Source of the DNA: Bacillota bacterium
GTDB taxonomy: Bacteria; Bacillota; Clostridia; Oscillospirales; Oscillospiraceae
Direction: 5' to 3'
Assembly (NCBI GenBank): GCA_023395775.1
Contig: JAEWYA010000040.1
Coordinates: 1 to 28,775, forward strand
Length of the DNA stretch: 28,775 nt
Made by a program: the position numbers and the translations under genes. How positions within the stretch are numbered: the stretch's first letter is position 1; every line of letters starts with the position of its first letter. Below the pieces are notes generated by a model. It saw only the letters and a list, made by a program, of their open reading frames with translations. It had not been told where the DNA came from and searched no databases. Of this stretch, positions 8,479 through 14,978 are shown piece by piece.

Positions 8479-8742
8479 CTACCAGCTTTCGTAGAAACGA
8501 ATCCGCAATCGTTGCAGAACTCTTTCGCTGACGTGGTACTTCATGGCTATGCCGGTCACACTGCCCTGGGTGGTCAGCAACTCTCGCAGGGCGCAGTGAT
8601 ACACGCCTGCCGCTTGTATGCACAGGCGTTCAAATTTGTTCTTCACCCACAGCGGCTGCTCCCGGAGATTCAGACAGGTGTAATAAATCATCCCCTGCTT
8701 TGGCTCCGGCAGGTGAACGCCCCGCAGCTTCTTAAAGCTCAT
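8479..8742 (-). CDS. Small helix-turn-helix protein, possible late-gene regulator
   Basis: An 87-residue protein beginning MSFKKLRGVHLPEPKQGM. The last third, 'GSVTGIAMKYHVSERVLQRL' and following, is a helix-turn-helix: small residue, 'IAMKYHVSERVL' turn, basic recognition helix. The start overlaps the HUH gene stop as ATGA. It is the last gene before the terminator and the late operon, the place held by late regulators such as ArpU, RinA or LtrA in other Firmicute phages. I do not claim homology to these; the role is inferred from the HTH and position. Confidence 0.65.
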   Translation of the reverse strand: MSFKKLRGVHLPEPKQGMIYYTCLNLREQPLWVKNKFERLCIQAAGVYHCALRELLTTQGSVTGIAMKYHVSERVLQRLRIRFYESW

Positions 8743-9605
8743 GCCCGCCGCCTCCTTCCCCCGCGGCGTTCATATTCCGGTACCGGTGGTGTCAGTCTCC
8801 GGGCTTCCGGCATCAGGAAGCGGACGTAATGCGTTCCGATGGCCGGTATGTATTCCCCGTCGTCGAGGCAGGTGCAGCGGGTGGGGATCAGGAGCCGCCC
8901 GTCCGGGCCCAGCTTCAGCGTGGGCATTCCCTTCCGCTTGTGGCGGTTGTAGTCCTGAATGGCCGCCGTCGTCAGCTCCACATCCACGCAGTCCGGCTTC
9001 AGCAGGTTCCGGCTTGGGTGCCACCGCTTTTCATCCGGCAGACACCGCGCCTGCCGGCACAGGTAGACCGCCAGAGCGGTGTAGTCGTCCTGGTGGCGCA
9101 GAAGCTGCACGTCCACGGTGCCGTAGCCCCACACCTCGCTCAGCGGCTTCCCGCTCAAAAGATACTCCCCGCAGCCCTCCGGCTTTGAGATCAGATCCCC
9201 GCTTACTATGCAATGACAGTGCAGGCGGGCGGGCTGAAGTGTCTCGTCGTCCTTTTCGCTTGTCATGCCCACATAGCGGAAGGTGATGCCCCTCTTCCGA
9301 TAGGCGTACCGCATCCGACCGAGGAGCAGCATCATCTGGTGTTCGGCGCTGTCGTGGTTGTTTGCGATCTTCTCCAGCCCCGCCGCGTCAAAGTGGAGCG
9401 TCAGAAGGCAGTCCCCCGGATGGAAGTTGGCATTCAGCAGACGGGCCAGCCGACGGATGGCCTGTGACCCGTTGGCGTCTTTTTTCTTTTGAGAACTCCC
9501 CCGCCCGGTCTCTTTCTTTTCCGGTCGGTCTGTTGACATGAAGAATTTTGAAAACTCACCTGTATTTTTCGCTCTCCAGATTCTGGCCATCCATTTTCCC
9601 CGCAT
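8739..9605 (-). CDS. HUH endonuclease, rolling-circle replication initiator-like
   Basis: A 288-residue basic protein starting ATG at 9605 (AAAGGCGG upstream; a second Met at 9590 is possible). Motif 1 is 'GDCLLTLHFD' (64-73). Motif 2 is 'RLHCHCIVSGD', with H129 and H131 as the metal-binding His pair. Motif 3 is 'LSEVWGYGTVDV' followed by 'DDYTALAVYLCRQAR' (about 173-187), with Y175 or Y181 as the nicking Tyr. This order matches Rep proteins of the ORF2/G2P-like HUH group, which nick one strand at the origin to start rolling-circle synthesis. Residues 1-50 are basic and disordered, as is the Arg-rich tail. The gene lies between small genes and the late regulator in a tailed phage that shows no polymerase or helicase. 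Alternatives are a relaxase-like or DNA-ejection role. Confidence 0.75.
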   Translation of the reverse strand: MRGKWMARIWRAKNTGEFSKFFMSTDRPEKKETGRGSSQKKKDANGSQAIRRLARLLNANFHPGDCLLTLHFDAAGLEKIANNHDSAEHQMMLLLGRMRYAYRKRGITFRYVGMTSEKDDETLQPARLHCHCIVSGDLISKPEGCGEYLLSGKPLSEVWGYGTVDVQLLRHQDDYTALAVYLCRQARCLPDEKRWHPSRNLLKPDCVDVELTTAAIQDYNRHKRKGMPTLKLGPDGRLLIPTRCTCLDDGEYIPAIGTHYVRFLMPEARRLTPPVPEYERRGGRRRRA

Positions 9606-9825
9606 ATCCGTGTCCGCCTTTCTTGTGTAAAAATATAATCAAAGTCACGCGCACCTCCGCGCGACGAACCTTTCCCTTTTTCCCCTGCCGCGCAGTTGCC
9701 GAACAGATGTTCAGCCCCTGCTTTTTTCCTTTTCCCATCCTTCGCCCTAGACTTAGCCCCTTAAAAGTCCCGCAAAGAACGCGCGCACGTCCTTTGTGTG
9801 TTATTTATATATGTATTGGTCACTC

Positions 9826-9856
9826 AGACCGGGGCCGGATATACCGGCCTCGGTCT
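9826..9856. repeat. 13-bp inverted repeat upstream of HUH gene
   Basis: AGACCGGGGCCGG (9826-9838) faces CCGGCCTCGGTCT (9844-9856) around a 5-nt loop; 12 of 13 positions pair and the thirteenth can form a G-U pair in RNA. There is no T-run on the - strand. The AT-rich patch on its left (9800-9817) makes it look more like a replication or protein-binding dyad than a terminator. Confidence 0.75.
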
Positions 9857-9873
9857 CAATGGCTTTCGTTCCT

Positions 9874-9903
9874 CCGGGCGTCCCACTTCTTCGGGACGCC
9901 CGG
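9874..9903. terminator. 11-bp hairpin, possible terminator
   Basis: CCGGGCGTCCC (9874-9884) pairs perfectly with GGGACGCCCGG (9893-9903), with an 8-nt loop. It lies just after the - strand gene that ends at 9913. The run of T (TTTT) follows on the + strand side, not on the - strand side, so as a terminator of the - strand genes it would be weak or Rho-assisted. It could instead belong to the dyad pair upstream of the HUH gene. Confidence 0.55.
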
Positions 9904-9912
9904 CGTTTTCCC

Positions 9913-10290
9913 TTAATCACTTTCCAGCACACCAGTCCGGGGTGCATACATTCGGTGTTCTTGGCGCTTCTCAGCCTTACGCACTTCTCCCAGAACGCGC
10001 TCCAGAACCTTTATAACCGGCTTGTTTGCCTCAGACCATGCGACGATTGGAGCAGTCGCCTCCTGAGTCTCTTTTGCAATCCGGCGCCGCTGCCTGACTT
10101 CCACAAGCTTCCGCGCCAGCTTTGCCTGCTCGTTGTAGGTGTGCTTGTCCAATTCAAGGCTATGTAGGATGTCCTGTGTCTCGTCATTGGCCTGCCGCTC
10201 ATCCTCCTGGGCCATGCGGTATCGTTCATCCGATTCCCGCAAATAGGTGAGAAAATCAGACAGGCCGGCGCTCTGTGCATTGCTCTCCAT
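9913..10290 (-). CDS. Unknown coiled-coil phage protein
   Basis: A 125-residue, charged, helical protein (MESNAQSAGLSDFLTYLRES...) with ATG after GGAAGGAAGACTGACTA. The middle is rich in Glu, Arg, Lys and Gln ('RKLVEVRQRRRIAKETQEAT') and is predicted coiled coil; there are no Cys pairs and no membrane segment. It is the last gene before the gap upstream of the HUH gene and starts 3 nt after the previous stop. I do not recognise the family. A DNA- or protein-binding accessory role is possible. Confidence 0.6.
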   Translation of the reverse strand: MESNAQSAGLSDFLTYLRESDERYRMAQEDERQANDETQDILHSLELDKHTYNEQAKLARKLVEVRQRRRIAKETQEATAPIVAWSEANKPVIKVLERVLGEVRKAEKRQEHRMYAPRTGVLESD

Positions 10291-10293
10291 TAG

Positions 10294-10623
10294 TCAGTCT
10301 TCCTTCCACCCCGACAGGGAATTATAGGATGCAATCATGCCCGGCAGATCTCCTTCCAGCATTGCCTTGTGCGCCGCATCAATGTCCGCCTGCATCAGCG
10401 CTGCCGCAAATTGTCCGTTTGGGACTGTCTTATACAGGGCAATGATCCCCTGTACGCGGGTGATCTGTTTTGGAAGCGCATCTGCAAGTGTTTTCACTTC
10501 ATGTCCGTCCATCGACGGTCTTTTTGCCAAAACACAGCTGCCGCATCCTTCACGTTCTTGCGTAGAGCATCCGTCAAGGTCAGCTCCATATTCCCGGTAG
10601 CATTCGTCAGGCACTTTAAGCAT
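10294..10623 (-). CDS. Unknown small phage protein with Cys cluster
   Basis: A 109-residue protein from ATG at 10623 (GGAAAGGAGCGAGAACG upstream). A longer frame upstream lacks a ribosome site and overlaps the previous gene. The first 35 residues hold four Cys ('DECYREYG', 'GCSTQEREGCGSCV'), which may bind a metal. The rest is helical ('TLADALPKQITRVQGIIALYK', 'AALMQADIDAAHKAMLEGDL'). It overlaps the previous gene by 8 nt. Not recognised. Confidence 0.6.
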   Translation of the reverse strand: MLKVPDECYREYGADLDGCSTQEREGCGSCVLAKRPSMDGHEVKTLADALPKQITRVQGIIALYKTVPNGQFAAALMQADIDAAHKAMLEGDLPGMIASYNSLSGWKED

Positions 10624-10954
10624 CGTTCTCGCTCCTTTCCGGCGGGCGGCGGTAGGCGAATCCCGCGCAACGTTCCAGCTCATATTTTCGCACTCCGTTA
10701 AATGCCTCGCCCTCGTCAGCATCGACCAAATACCAGCCATCTTCCCATCCGTATTCAATCGGTTCCATATCTACCAGATACACCGGATCACCGTCCATCT
10801 CCCGCAGCTGCTCCAGCGTCAGCGGTTCGTTGGTGGGCTGCTCCCTGACGGCATCCAGTGCCAGCTTGAACATTATCTTTGCTCCCGGCATAGGAGTGTC
10901 TTTAGATCGGCTTTCAAGCCATGCAATCAGTTCTTTGCGGTCAGTGTCTATCAT
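10616..10954 (-). CDS. Unknown phage protein
   Basis: A 112-residue acidic protein from ATG at 10954 (GGGAGGGCAGACA upstream). It has an N-terminal helix, 'DRKELIAWLESRSKDTPMPG', then 'EPLTLEQLREMDGDPVYLVD' and a Trp/Tyr-rich part 'YGWEDGWYLVDADEGEAF'. The 'LTLEQLREMDGDPVYLV' style with tryptophan-rich C-terminus is common in small early proteins of Clostridia phages. It overlaps the previous stop as ATGA. No function can be given. Confidence 0.65.
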   Translation of the reverse strand: MIDTDRKELIAWLESRSKDTPMPGAKIMFKLALDAVREQPTNEPLTLEQLREMDGDPVYLVDMEPIEYGWEDGWYLVDADEGEAFNGVRKYELERCAGFAYRRPPERSENDA

Positions 10955-11136
10955 TGTCTGCCCTCCCCCTGCATCTGGTTCCATTCCGTGATAACCTGAG
11001 GTAGACTATGCCCGCGCGGATAATGCTCAAAGCAATCGGGGTTGCTGCACTTTGCCATATACATCGGACCGCCGCTCGACCAATGTTCGATAATCGCACG
11101 ATGTCCGCAAAGTCGGCACGGCTTCAATTCACTCAT
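10951..11136 (-). CDS. Lar-like zinc-finger protein
   Basis: A 61-residue protein, MSELKPCRLCGHRAIIEHW..., with CRLC at 7-10 and a second Cys pair, CSNPDC, about 20 residues later. It ends in 'VITEWNQMQGEGRQ'. 'LKPCPFCG...AKC..C......W' is the signature of Lar-type restriction-alleviation proteins, and this one keeps the Lys-Pro-Cys start, the paired Cys and the Trp. True Lar lowers EcoK restriction; here that activity is not shown. It overlaps the genes on both sides as ATGA. Confidence 0.68.
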   Translation of the reverse strand: MSELKPCRLCGHRAIIEHWSSGGPMYMAKCSNPDCFEHYPRGHSLPQVITEWNQMQGEGRQ

Positions 11137-11300
11137 TCCAGCACCAACCCCATTTCTTCTGGATTGTACACGCCGTTTGCGTACTCGTCATAGCATTCGT
11201 TGCAGATAGATAGGCGTACTCCTGTTGATGTGAGCACAGGCAAAGGATTTTGCTCGTTCATCATGCAACCACAAATTGGGCAAAGTTCCGGTTCGCTCAT
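11133..11300 (-). CDS. Small zinc-ribbon protein (55 aa)
   Basis: A 55-residue protein starting MSEPELCPICGCMMNEQ. CPIC lies at 7-10, then C12, and a second pair CNEC at 33-36, so a two-knuckle zinc ribbon is likely. The ATG at 11300 has GGGAGGGCAAACA upstream and overlaps the previous stop as ATGA. Its own stop overlaps the next start as ATGA. It is shorter than usual gene cut-offs and easily missed. Not assigned to a family. Confidence 0.65.
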   Translation of the reverse strand: MSEPELCPICGCMMNEQNPLPVLTSTGVRLSICNECYDEYANGVYNPEEMGLVLE

Positions 11301-11512
11301 TGTTTGCCCTCCCTGGACTGCGCGGCCCGATCAAACCATGTGTAAATATCCGTCAGCTTCGTGTATTCTGTGCTGTCAATCTCGCGGACCGCGCCCTTTT
11401 GCTTAAAGTAATCTCGTATCCTTTCAGGGGTGGCAAGCGCAGCAGGTGAACCGGGCGTCACCCCTACGCACAAGGTCACCCTGGCATCTGGGAAATCAAA
11501 ATATCTGTTCAT
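11297..11512 (-). CDS. Unknown phage protein (71 aa)
   Basis: A 71-residue protein, MNRYFDFPDARVTLCVGVTP..., with ATG at 11512 preceded by GGGAGAGACGGA; a longer frame lacks a ribosome site. It has an N-terminal strand pair, then a helical 'ALATPERIRDYFKQKGAVRE' and 'TEYTKLTDIYTWFDRAAQS'. It overlaps both neighbours as ATGA. Not recognised. Confidence 0.55.
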   Translation of the reverse strand: MNRYFDFPDARVTLCVGVTPGSPAALATPERIRDYFKQKGAVREIDSTEYTKLTDIYTWFDRAAQSREGKQ

Positions 11513-12243
11513 TCCGTCTCTCCCTTCCCGGCCTCCTGTGGGCCGCGCCATTTATAATTTGCAATTGAACAGCCGTTTGAATTGCTGTATTCGCAATCCC
11601 AATCGTGTTCGCAAGTAATACAACTTTCGGCGGTTTCTAAGTCCTCCACCGCCGCCCGCTCCCTATGCCGTGAGGCGGAAAGCTGTTCTTGCAAGTTTTC
11701 GTTAATTCTGCGCAACCGCTGATTTTCAGCCATCTTGCCGTCTACTAACTCGCTTATATGGTGATAATCGGCAAGCTGGGTTTGCATGGACTCAATCAGG
11801 CCGGCGGCATTGGCCATTAACTTGTTCGAGCAAGTGCGGCTTGATACGTCGCTGTCACCCGGGCAATTGATGCAATTCGCAGGTTCGTCATCGGCGCAAA
11901 GCCGCAGCGCCCTCACTGTCTCGTCAGCGTTGTCAGCTTCTTCCTTCTCGTCAACTGGTTCCCAGACCTCGCCAAAGGCATCCGAGAAAACATCCGGCTC
12001 ACATGGGTGAAACTCGCCATTCACCCCTTTGACAATAAAGTCTCCAATGCTTGCAGGCTGCTCCCCTTCCGGCGTTTTGATGATCAATCCGCCCTGAACT
12101 TTGTCATGGTCGATATAAAAGTGCTCGCCAGTTGTGGTTATATAGTCGTCCGGCCTGTTCTCCAGAAAATCAAACATTTCTCTATGATTTTTTCCAGTCC
12201 ATTGAACGGCCTCAATCACAACTGGTTTTTTACGATATTTCAT
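11509..12243 (-). CDS. Phage protein, MKYRKKPVVIEA-type domain with Cys-rich coiled-coil tail
   Basis: A 244-residue protein from ATG at 12243, overlapping the previous stop as ATGA. The first 96 residues, 'MKYRKKPVVIEAVQWTG' then 'IGDFIVKGVNGEFHPCEPDVF', are a widespread phage and plasmid domain of unknown function. After it comes an acidic linker, a Cys set 'LCADDEPANCINCPG', a coiled coil (about 160-205) and a C-terminal 'CITCEHDWDCEYSNSNGC' Cys set. The tail thus looks fused to the phage domain and may bind metal. The upstream extension is not used because the coupled ATG has a clear context. No function can be given. Confidence 0.65.
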   Translation of the reverse strand: MKYRKKPVVIEAVQWTGKNHREMFDFLENRPDDYITTTGEHFYIDHDKVQGGLIIKTPEGEQPASIGDFIVKGVNGEFHPCEPDVFSDAFGEVWEPVDEKEEADNADETVRALRLCADDEPANCINCPGDSDVSSRTCSNKLMANAAGLIESMQTQLADYHHISELVDGKMAENQRLRRINENLQEQLSASRHRERAAVEDLETAESCITCEHDWDCEYSNSNGCSIANYKWRGPQEAGKGETE

Positions 12244-12509
12244 TCTTCGTCTTCTCCTTCTTCCTCGTCTTCCTCCAGGGCGTCCCTGATCTTGTCGACG
12301 TTGACCAGCACTGTGTCCATCATGGCATCCGCTTGAATGTTGGTTGCAATGATGCCCTTGTCCCGCACGTCGCACTGGAAGTATCCCGTAAAGACATCTC
12401 CATCCGGCAGGATTGCGCAGACTGCAATATGCTCCGCCTTTTCCTCGAACAGCGTCCGCACACAGTCCTCCAGCCACCCCGCGCATTTTTTATCATTAAA
12501 GTTCTCCAT
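12240..12509 (-). CDS. Unknown acidic phage protein (89 aa)
   Basis: An 89-residue protein, MENFNDKKCAGWLEDCVRTLF..., from ATG at 12509 with GGGAGGTTCCC upstream. It has an N-terminal helix, a beta part 'AVCAILPDGDVFTGYFQCD', a helical part 'IIATNIQADAMMDTVLVNVD' and a very acidic tail EEDEEEGEDEE. It overlaps the previous gene by 14 nt. The layout 'C.LP.G.v.tgYf.cd..dk.iia..iqaDam.d.v..N' is one I have seen in unnamed phage proteins. No function known to me. Confidence 0.6.
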   Translation of the reverse strand: MENFNDKKCAGWLEDCVRTLFEEKAEHIAVCAILPDGDVFTGYFQCDVRDKGIIATNIQADAMMDTVLVNVDKIRDALEEDEEEGEDEE

Positions 12510-13029
12510 GGGAACCTCCCAAAATCCGGATCTGACACGGCACAACGCCGTTCGGGAAATAGATCTCCACGGTGACGCCCTTCCCATCTTTTCGCGTCTC
12601 GGATGTTTTACACGCAGACCCCTGTACTCCCAGAGCTTCGGGTATTCCCAACGTCTTTTCAGAGGGCTGAGTTTTCCCCTGAACATCCTTTTCCCGCAGC
12701 ACCTGCGTCTCCGTGCTTTTCTTTCGCTGCTGTGAAATAAATCCATTTCGCTGCCTCCAACTGGACACAGCCGCCTTCCCCACACCAAAAACCGCCCCAA
12801 TTTCTTCGTCTGTTTTTCCCTCCCGGTACATCGCAGTGGCAATTTCATCGTCAATTTTCCGGTTTGGTACCTTTTTCCGCTTGTCCGGCTCCAGCAATCC
12901 GTGCTTTTGCAAAATCTGGTCAATTTCCTGCTTGCTACATACATTCAGATCCGCCAGGACACCCCGCTGTTTCCGCTTGTCCCTCGCATTTGTATAGCTG
13001 GTGCAGATCTCTGTTTCATCCATGGTCAT
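12496..13029 (-). CDS. Helix-turn-helix phage protein
   Basis: A 177-residue basic protein; two in-frame Met (13029, 13023) could start it, with AAGAAGGA upstream at weak spacing. The helix-turn-helix is 'EIATAMYREGKTDEEIGAVF' and following 'GVGKAAVSSWRQRNGF' (about 60-97), similar to the Myb/transposase-type HTH of small phage DNA-binding proteins. A Lys/Ser-rich linker and a beta C-terminus ('GVTVEIYFPNGVVPCQIRILGG') follow. It lies directly downstream of terL, where a small terminase is often found, but terS is clearly 7788-8300. It could be a second DNA-recognition partner for packaging, or a regulator. Confidence 0.68.
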   Translation of the reverse strand: MTMDETEICTSYTNARDKRKQRGVLADLNVCSKQEIDQILQKHGLLEPDKRKKVPNRKIDDEIATAMYREGKTDEEIGAVFGVGKAAVSSWRQRNGFISQQRKKSTETQVLREKDVQGKTQPSEKTLGIPEALGVQGSACKTSETRKDGKGVTVEIYFPNGVVPCQIRILGGSHGEL

Positions 13030-13060
13030 GTCAGTTCACATCCTTCTTTAGTAATAAAAA

Positions 13061-14755
13061 TTAGAACGGGTTTCCCCATTTTTTCAGCAGGTACTTCTTT
13101 CCAGCCGCATCCGCGTTTTGGTAGTCCTCATACATATCTTCCGTCCACTTGGCCTTTTCTGCCGGCGTCAGCTTGACCACTCGGCTCTGCTGGTCCCGGC
13201 AGAAGTAGGTGATTGCCTGCGCCATCACATAGTCGTCGTGCTCCCCTGCCTCCGCCTCCGGGCGGCGTTTTTCGTTATAGACGAAATGCGTCATTTCCCG
13301 TAAAGCATCTGCACTTTTCACCCATTCCGGGTGCTCATCTACGATGGTTTGCAGGTTATCCAAAATCGGCGTCCGCGTCTGCTGTGTTGTTGCAAAGCCG
13401 TATTTCTTGCTCAGCTTGTGGGTGTAGCTGTCTATGCTCCGTTCCCGGATATAGAGCTTCGGGTAATGCCAAAGCTCCAGCGTCATGGATACATAGCTGT
13501 TGTAGTTGGTCTCCACGGCAATCAGCGCGTTGTTGTAGTAGTGGCCCAGACACCATATTTGCCGGGTGAATAGGATTGAGTTGAAGGTGAACCGCAGCTC
13601 CGCCACCTGCTCCCCGGTGGTGTTGTCGATCACCCAGGCAATGAAGCGGTCGCTGCCGTCCCCGGCCGTGTCGCAGCCCATAACATAGGGCACGCCTTCC
13701 TTTGGCAGTTCCCACAGGCGGATATAGCCTCCCCGCTTATCGGTGTGCCACTTAAAGTCTTTCGGGTTTCCGTTCTCTTGGTCCGGTTCCTTATATGTAA
13801 AGCGTCCTAGTTTTACAGGCTCCAGCGTTTTTTCCAACTGCATAATCAGCTTCTGGTTGTCAAAGAACGGCGTACCGGAGAACAGGAACGCTTCTTCCGC
13901 GCAGCTTGGATACTCCTGCCGGAACAGCTCCACATTGCCGCCGCAGTTGGTTTTGATGCACCACCGCCGCCACATCAGCTGCTCTTCGTCCAGATGGTAG
14001 GTCGCCGCCAGTTCCTTCTCCTCTTCGGTCCACGTGGTCCCCGGCACTACCGGCTTGCGGTACTCCGGCTCCTCGAACCACGGGGAGAAAAACGGAACCC
14101 AGCCGTTCTCCCCCTTCATGGCGCCGTCCCACAGGGTTTTGAAGTAGTTGTAGCCGTTGGGTGTGGATTCAATCACCGCCATGGTATTGGGATCGTCCGG
14201 GATGGCCTGCATCAATCCCAACAGCGTCCCCTCCGGGTCTCCCGGCCAGAATGCAAACTCCGACGCGTGCAGGTTGGTCAGCGTCTCGCTTCGGCCGATG
14301 CCCCCGGCGCCCGCCGTCACACAGCGAATGGAGCTCATCAGCCCGGGGTTAGCTTCTTTCTCCGCTGCGTTCTTGGTGGGATTCTCAAATACAAGCTCCT
14401 GGGCATTGTTGGCCTTGCGCATGGGCTTCACCGCCGACGGCGAGGAATCAAAAAATAGCTTGTTCATCCGAAACAGCCCCGCCGTGGAGTCGTCCCGGTG
14501 GGCCACGATAAGCGTGCGCACCAGCTTCCGCGTGGCGGAGTCCTGGTACATCATGGCCTCCACCAGCGTGGAAAACCCCAGCTGCCGCGCTTTCAGAATC
14601 AAGAGGCGCACGGGCCTCCCTGCTTTGTGTTCCCGCTTGATAACCTCATACAGCCGCTGCTGTGCCGGCTTTAAAATTAGCTGAACCAGCTGGTTTTTCT
14701 TATCCCGGATCATCAGGCAATGCTCGATGTAGTCCTTTGGAATTCTCAGATTCAC
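13061..14755 (-). CDS. terL: Terminase large subunit
   Basis: A 564-residue packaging ATPase and nuclease. GTG start with GGGAGGCTGAAAC upstream. Walker A is the deviant 'KARQLGFST' (55-63). Walker B is 'NLHASEFAFW' (161-170) and the coupling motif 'STPNG' is at 198. The RNase H-type nuclease has D362 in 'MGCDTAGDGSD', E415 in 'IAVETNYNS' and the D507/D508 pair in 'EHDDYVMA'. All key residues are there, so the enzyme is probably active. It forms a motor at the portal and cuts the phage DNA. Unusual: it is about 4.8 kb away from terS, with ten small genes, the HUH gene and a terminator between. It is followed by the HTH gene. Confidence 0.92.
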   Translation of the reverse strand: MNLRIPKDYIEHCLMIRDKKNQLVQLILKPAQQRLYEVIKREHKAGRPVRLLILKARQLGFSTLVEAMMYQDSATRKLVRTLIVAHRDDSTAGLFRMNKLFFDSSPSAVKPMRKANNAQELVFENPTKNAAEKEANPGLMSSIRCVTAGAGGIGRSETLTNLHASEFAFWPGDPEGTLLGLMQAIPDDPNTMAVIESTPNGYNYFKTLWDGAMKGENGWVPFFSPWFEEPEYRKPVVPGTTWTEEEKELAATYHLDEEQLMWRRWCIKTNCGGNVELFRQEYPSCAEEAFLFSGTPFFDNQKLIMQLEKTLEPVKLGRFTYKEPDQENGNPKDFKWHTDKRGGYIRLWELPKEGVPYVMGCDTAGDGSDRFIAWVIDNTTGEQVAELRFTFNSILFTRQIWCLGHYYNNALIAVETNYNSYVSMTLELWHYPKLYIRERSIDSYTHKLSKKYGFATTQQTRTPILDNLQTIVDEHPEWVKSADALREMTHFVYNEKRRPEAEAGEHDDYVMAQAITYFCRDQQSRVVKLTPAEKAKWTEDMYEDYQNADAAGKKYLLKKWGNPF

Positions 14756-14762
14756 GTTTCAG

Positions 14763-14803
14763 CCTCCCGATAGCCCGGGAGGGCAGCGCCTCCGCGCCGC
14801 CCT
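14763..14803 (-). promoter_or_regulatory. Competing stem-loops over the terL ribosome site
   Basis: On the - strand, stem A pairs AGGGCGGCGC (14803-14794) with GCGCTGCCCT (14789-14780), ten pairs including one G-U, with a 4-nt loop. Stem B pairs CCTCCCG (14782-14776) with CGGGAGG (14769-14763) with a 6-nt loop. The terL ribosome site GGGAGG is in the right arm of stem B. A and B share three nt, so they cannot both form fully. Stem B would hide the ribosome site; stem A would free it. There is no T-run, so it is not an ordinary terminator. Confidence 0.6.
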
Positions 14804-14812
14804 CGCTTGTTA

Positions 14813-14977
14813 TTACCGCTGGCCTTTAAAGCCTAGCAACGCCCGCAATTTTTGCAGCGGTGTCCACTTGGTCACCACGGGGCTGCTCCATACTTTCCGG
14901 CTTCTGGACCCTACCACACTCGTATGTACCCGGCTGCTCTTATGGCTTCTTTTTGCGTGATTGACTGCGCTGCTCAT
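14813..14977 (-). CDS. Small basic phage protein (54 aa)
   Basis: A 54-residue basic protein, MSSAVNHAKRSHKSSRVHTS..., with GGAGG nine nt upstream of the ATG at 14977. It is Ser/Arg/Lys/His-rich and ends in a short helix 'LQKLRALLGFKGQR'. 'MSxAVNHAKRSH+S' is an opening that I associate with a small conserved Clostridia phage protein of unknown role. It starts 1 nt after the DUF3850 stop and lies just before the terL leader stems. Confidence 0.65.
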   Translation of the reverse strand: MSSAVNHAKRSHKSSRVHTSVVGSRSRKVWSSPVVTKWTPLQKLRALLGFKGQR

Positions 14978-14978
14978 A

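Larger units (their letters stand above)
9606..9912. other. Non-coding gap of 307 bp with two dyads
   Basis: No convincing gene was found on either strand. It holds two strong inverted repeats (9826-9856 and 9874-9903), an AT-rich patch at 9800-9817 and pyrimidine-rich runs at 9670-9740. It lies directly upstream of the HUH gene and could contain its promoter and a replication origin. I could not find a clear sigma-A promoter. Confidence 0.6.

Noticed and set aside
8372..8623. - strand frame of 83 codons before terS
   Set aside because: It is in a different frame from the HTH gene and runs through the terminator stem at 8385-8427; no ribosome site.
9556..9738. - strand frame of 60 codons upstream of the HUH gene
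   Set aside because: Basic, low-complexity, no ribosome site, and overlaps the start of the HUH gene in another frame.
12496..13029. HTH gene next to terL as the true small terminase
   Set aside because: The 7788-8300 protein has the stronger small-terminase pattern and lies directly before the portal gene. The 12496 gene may still assist packaging, so this is only a weak rejection.
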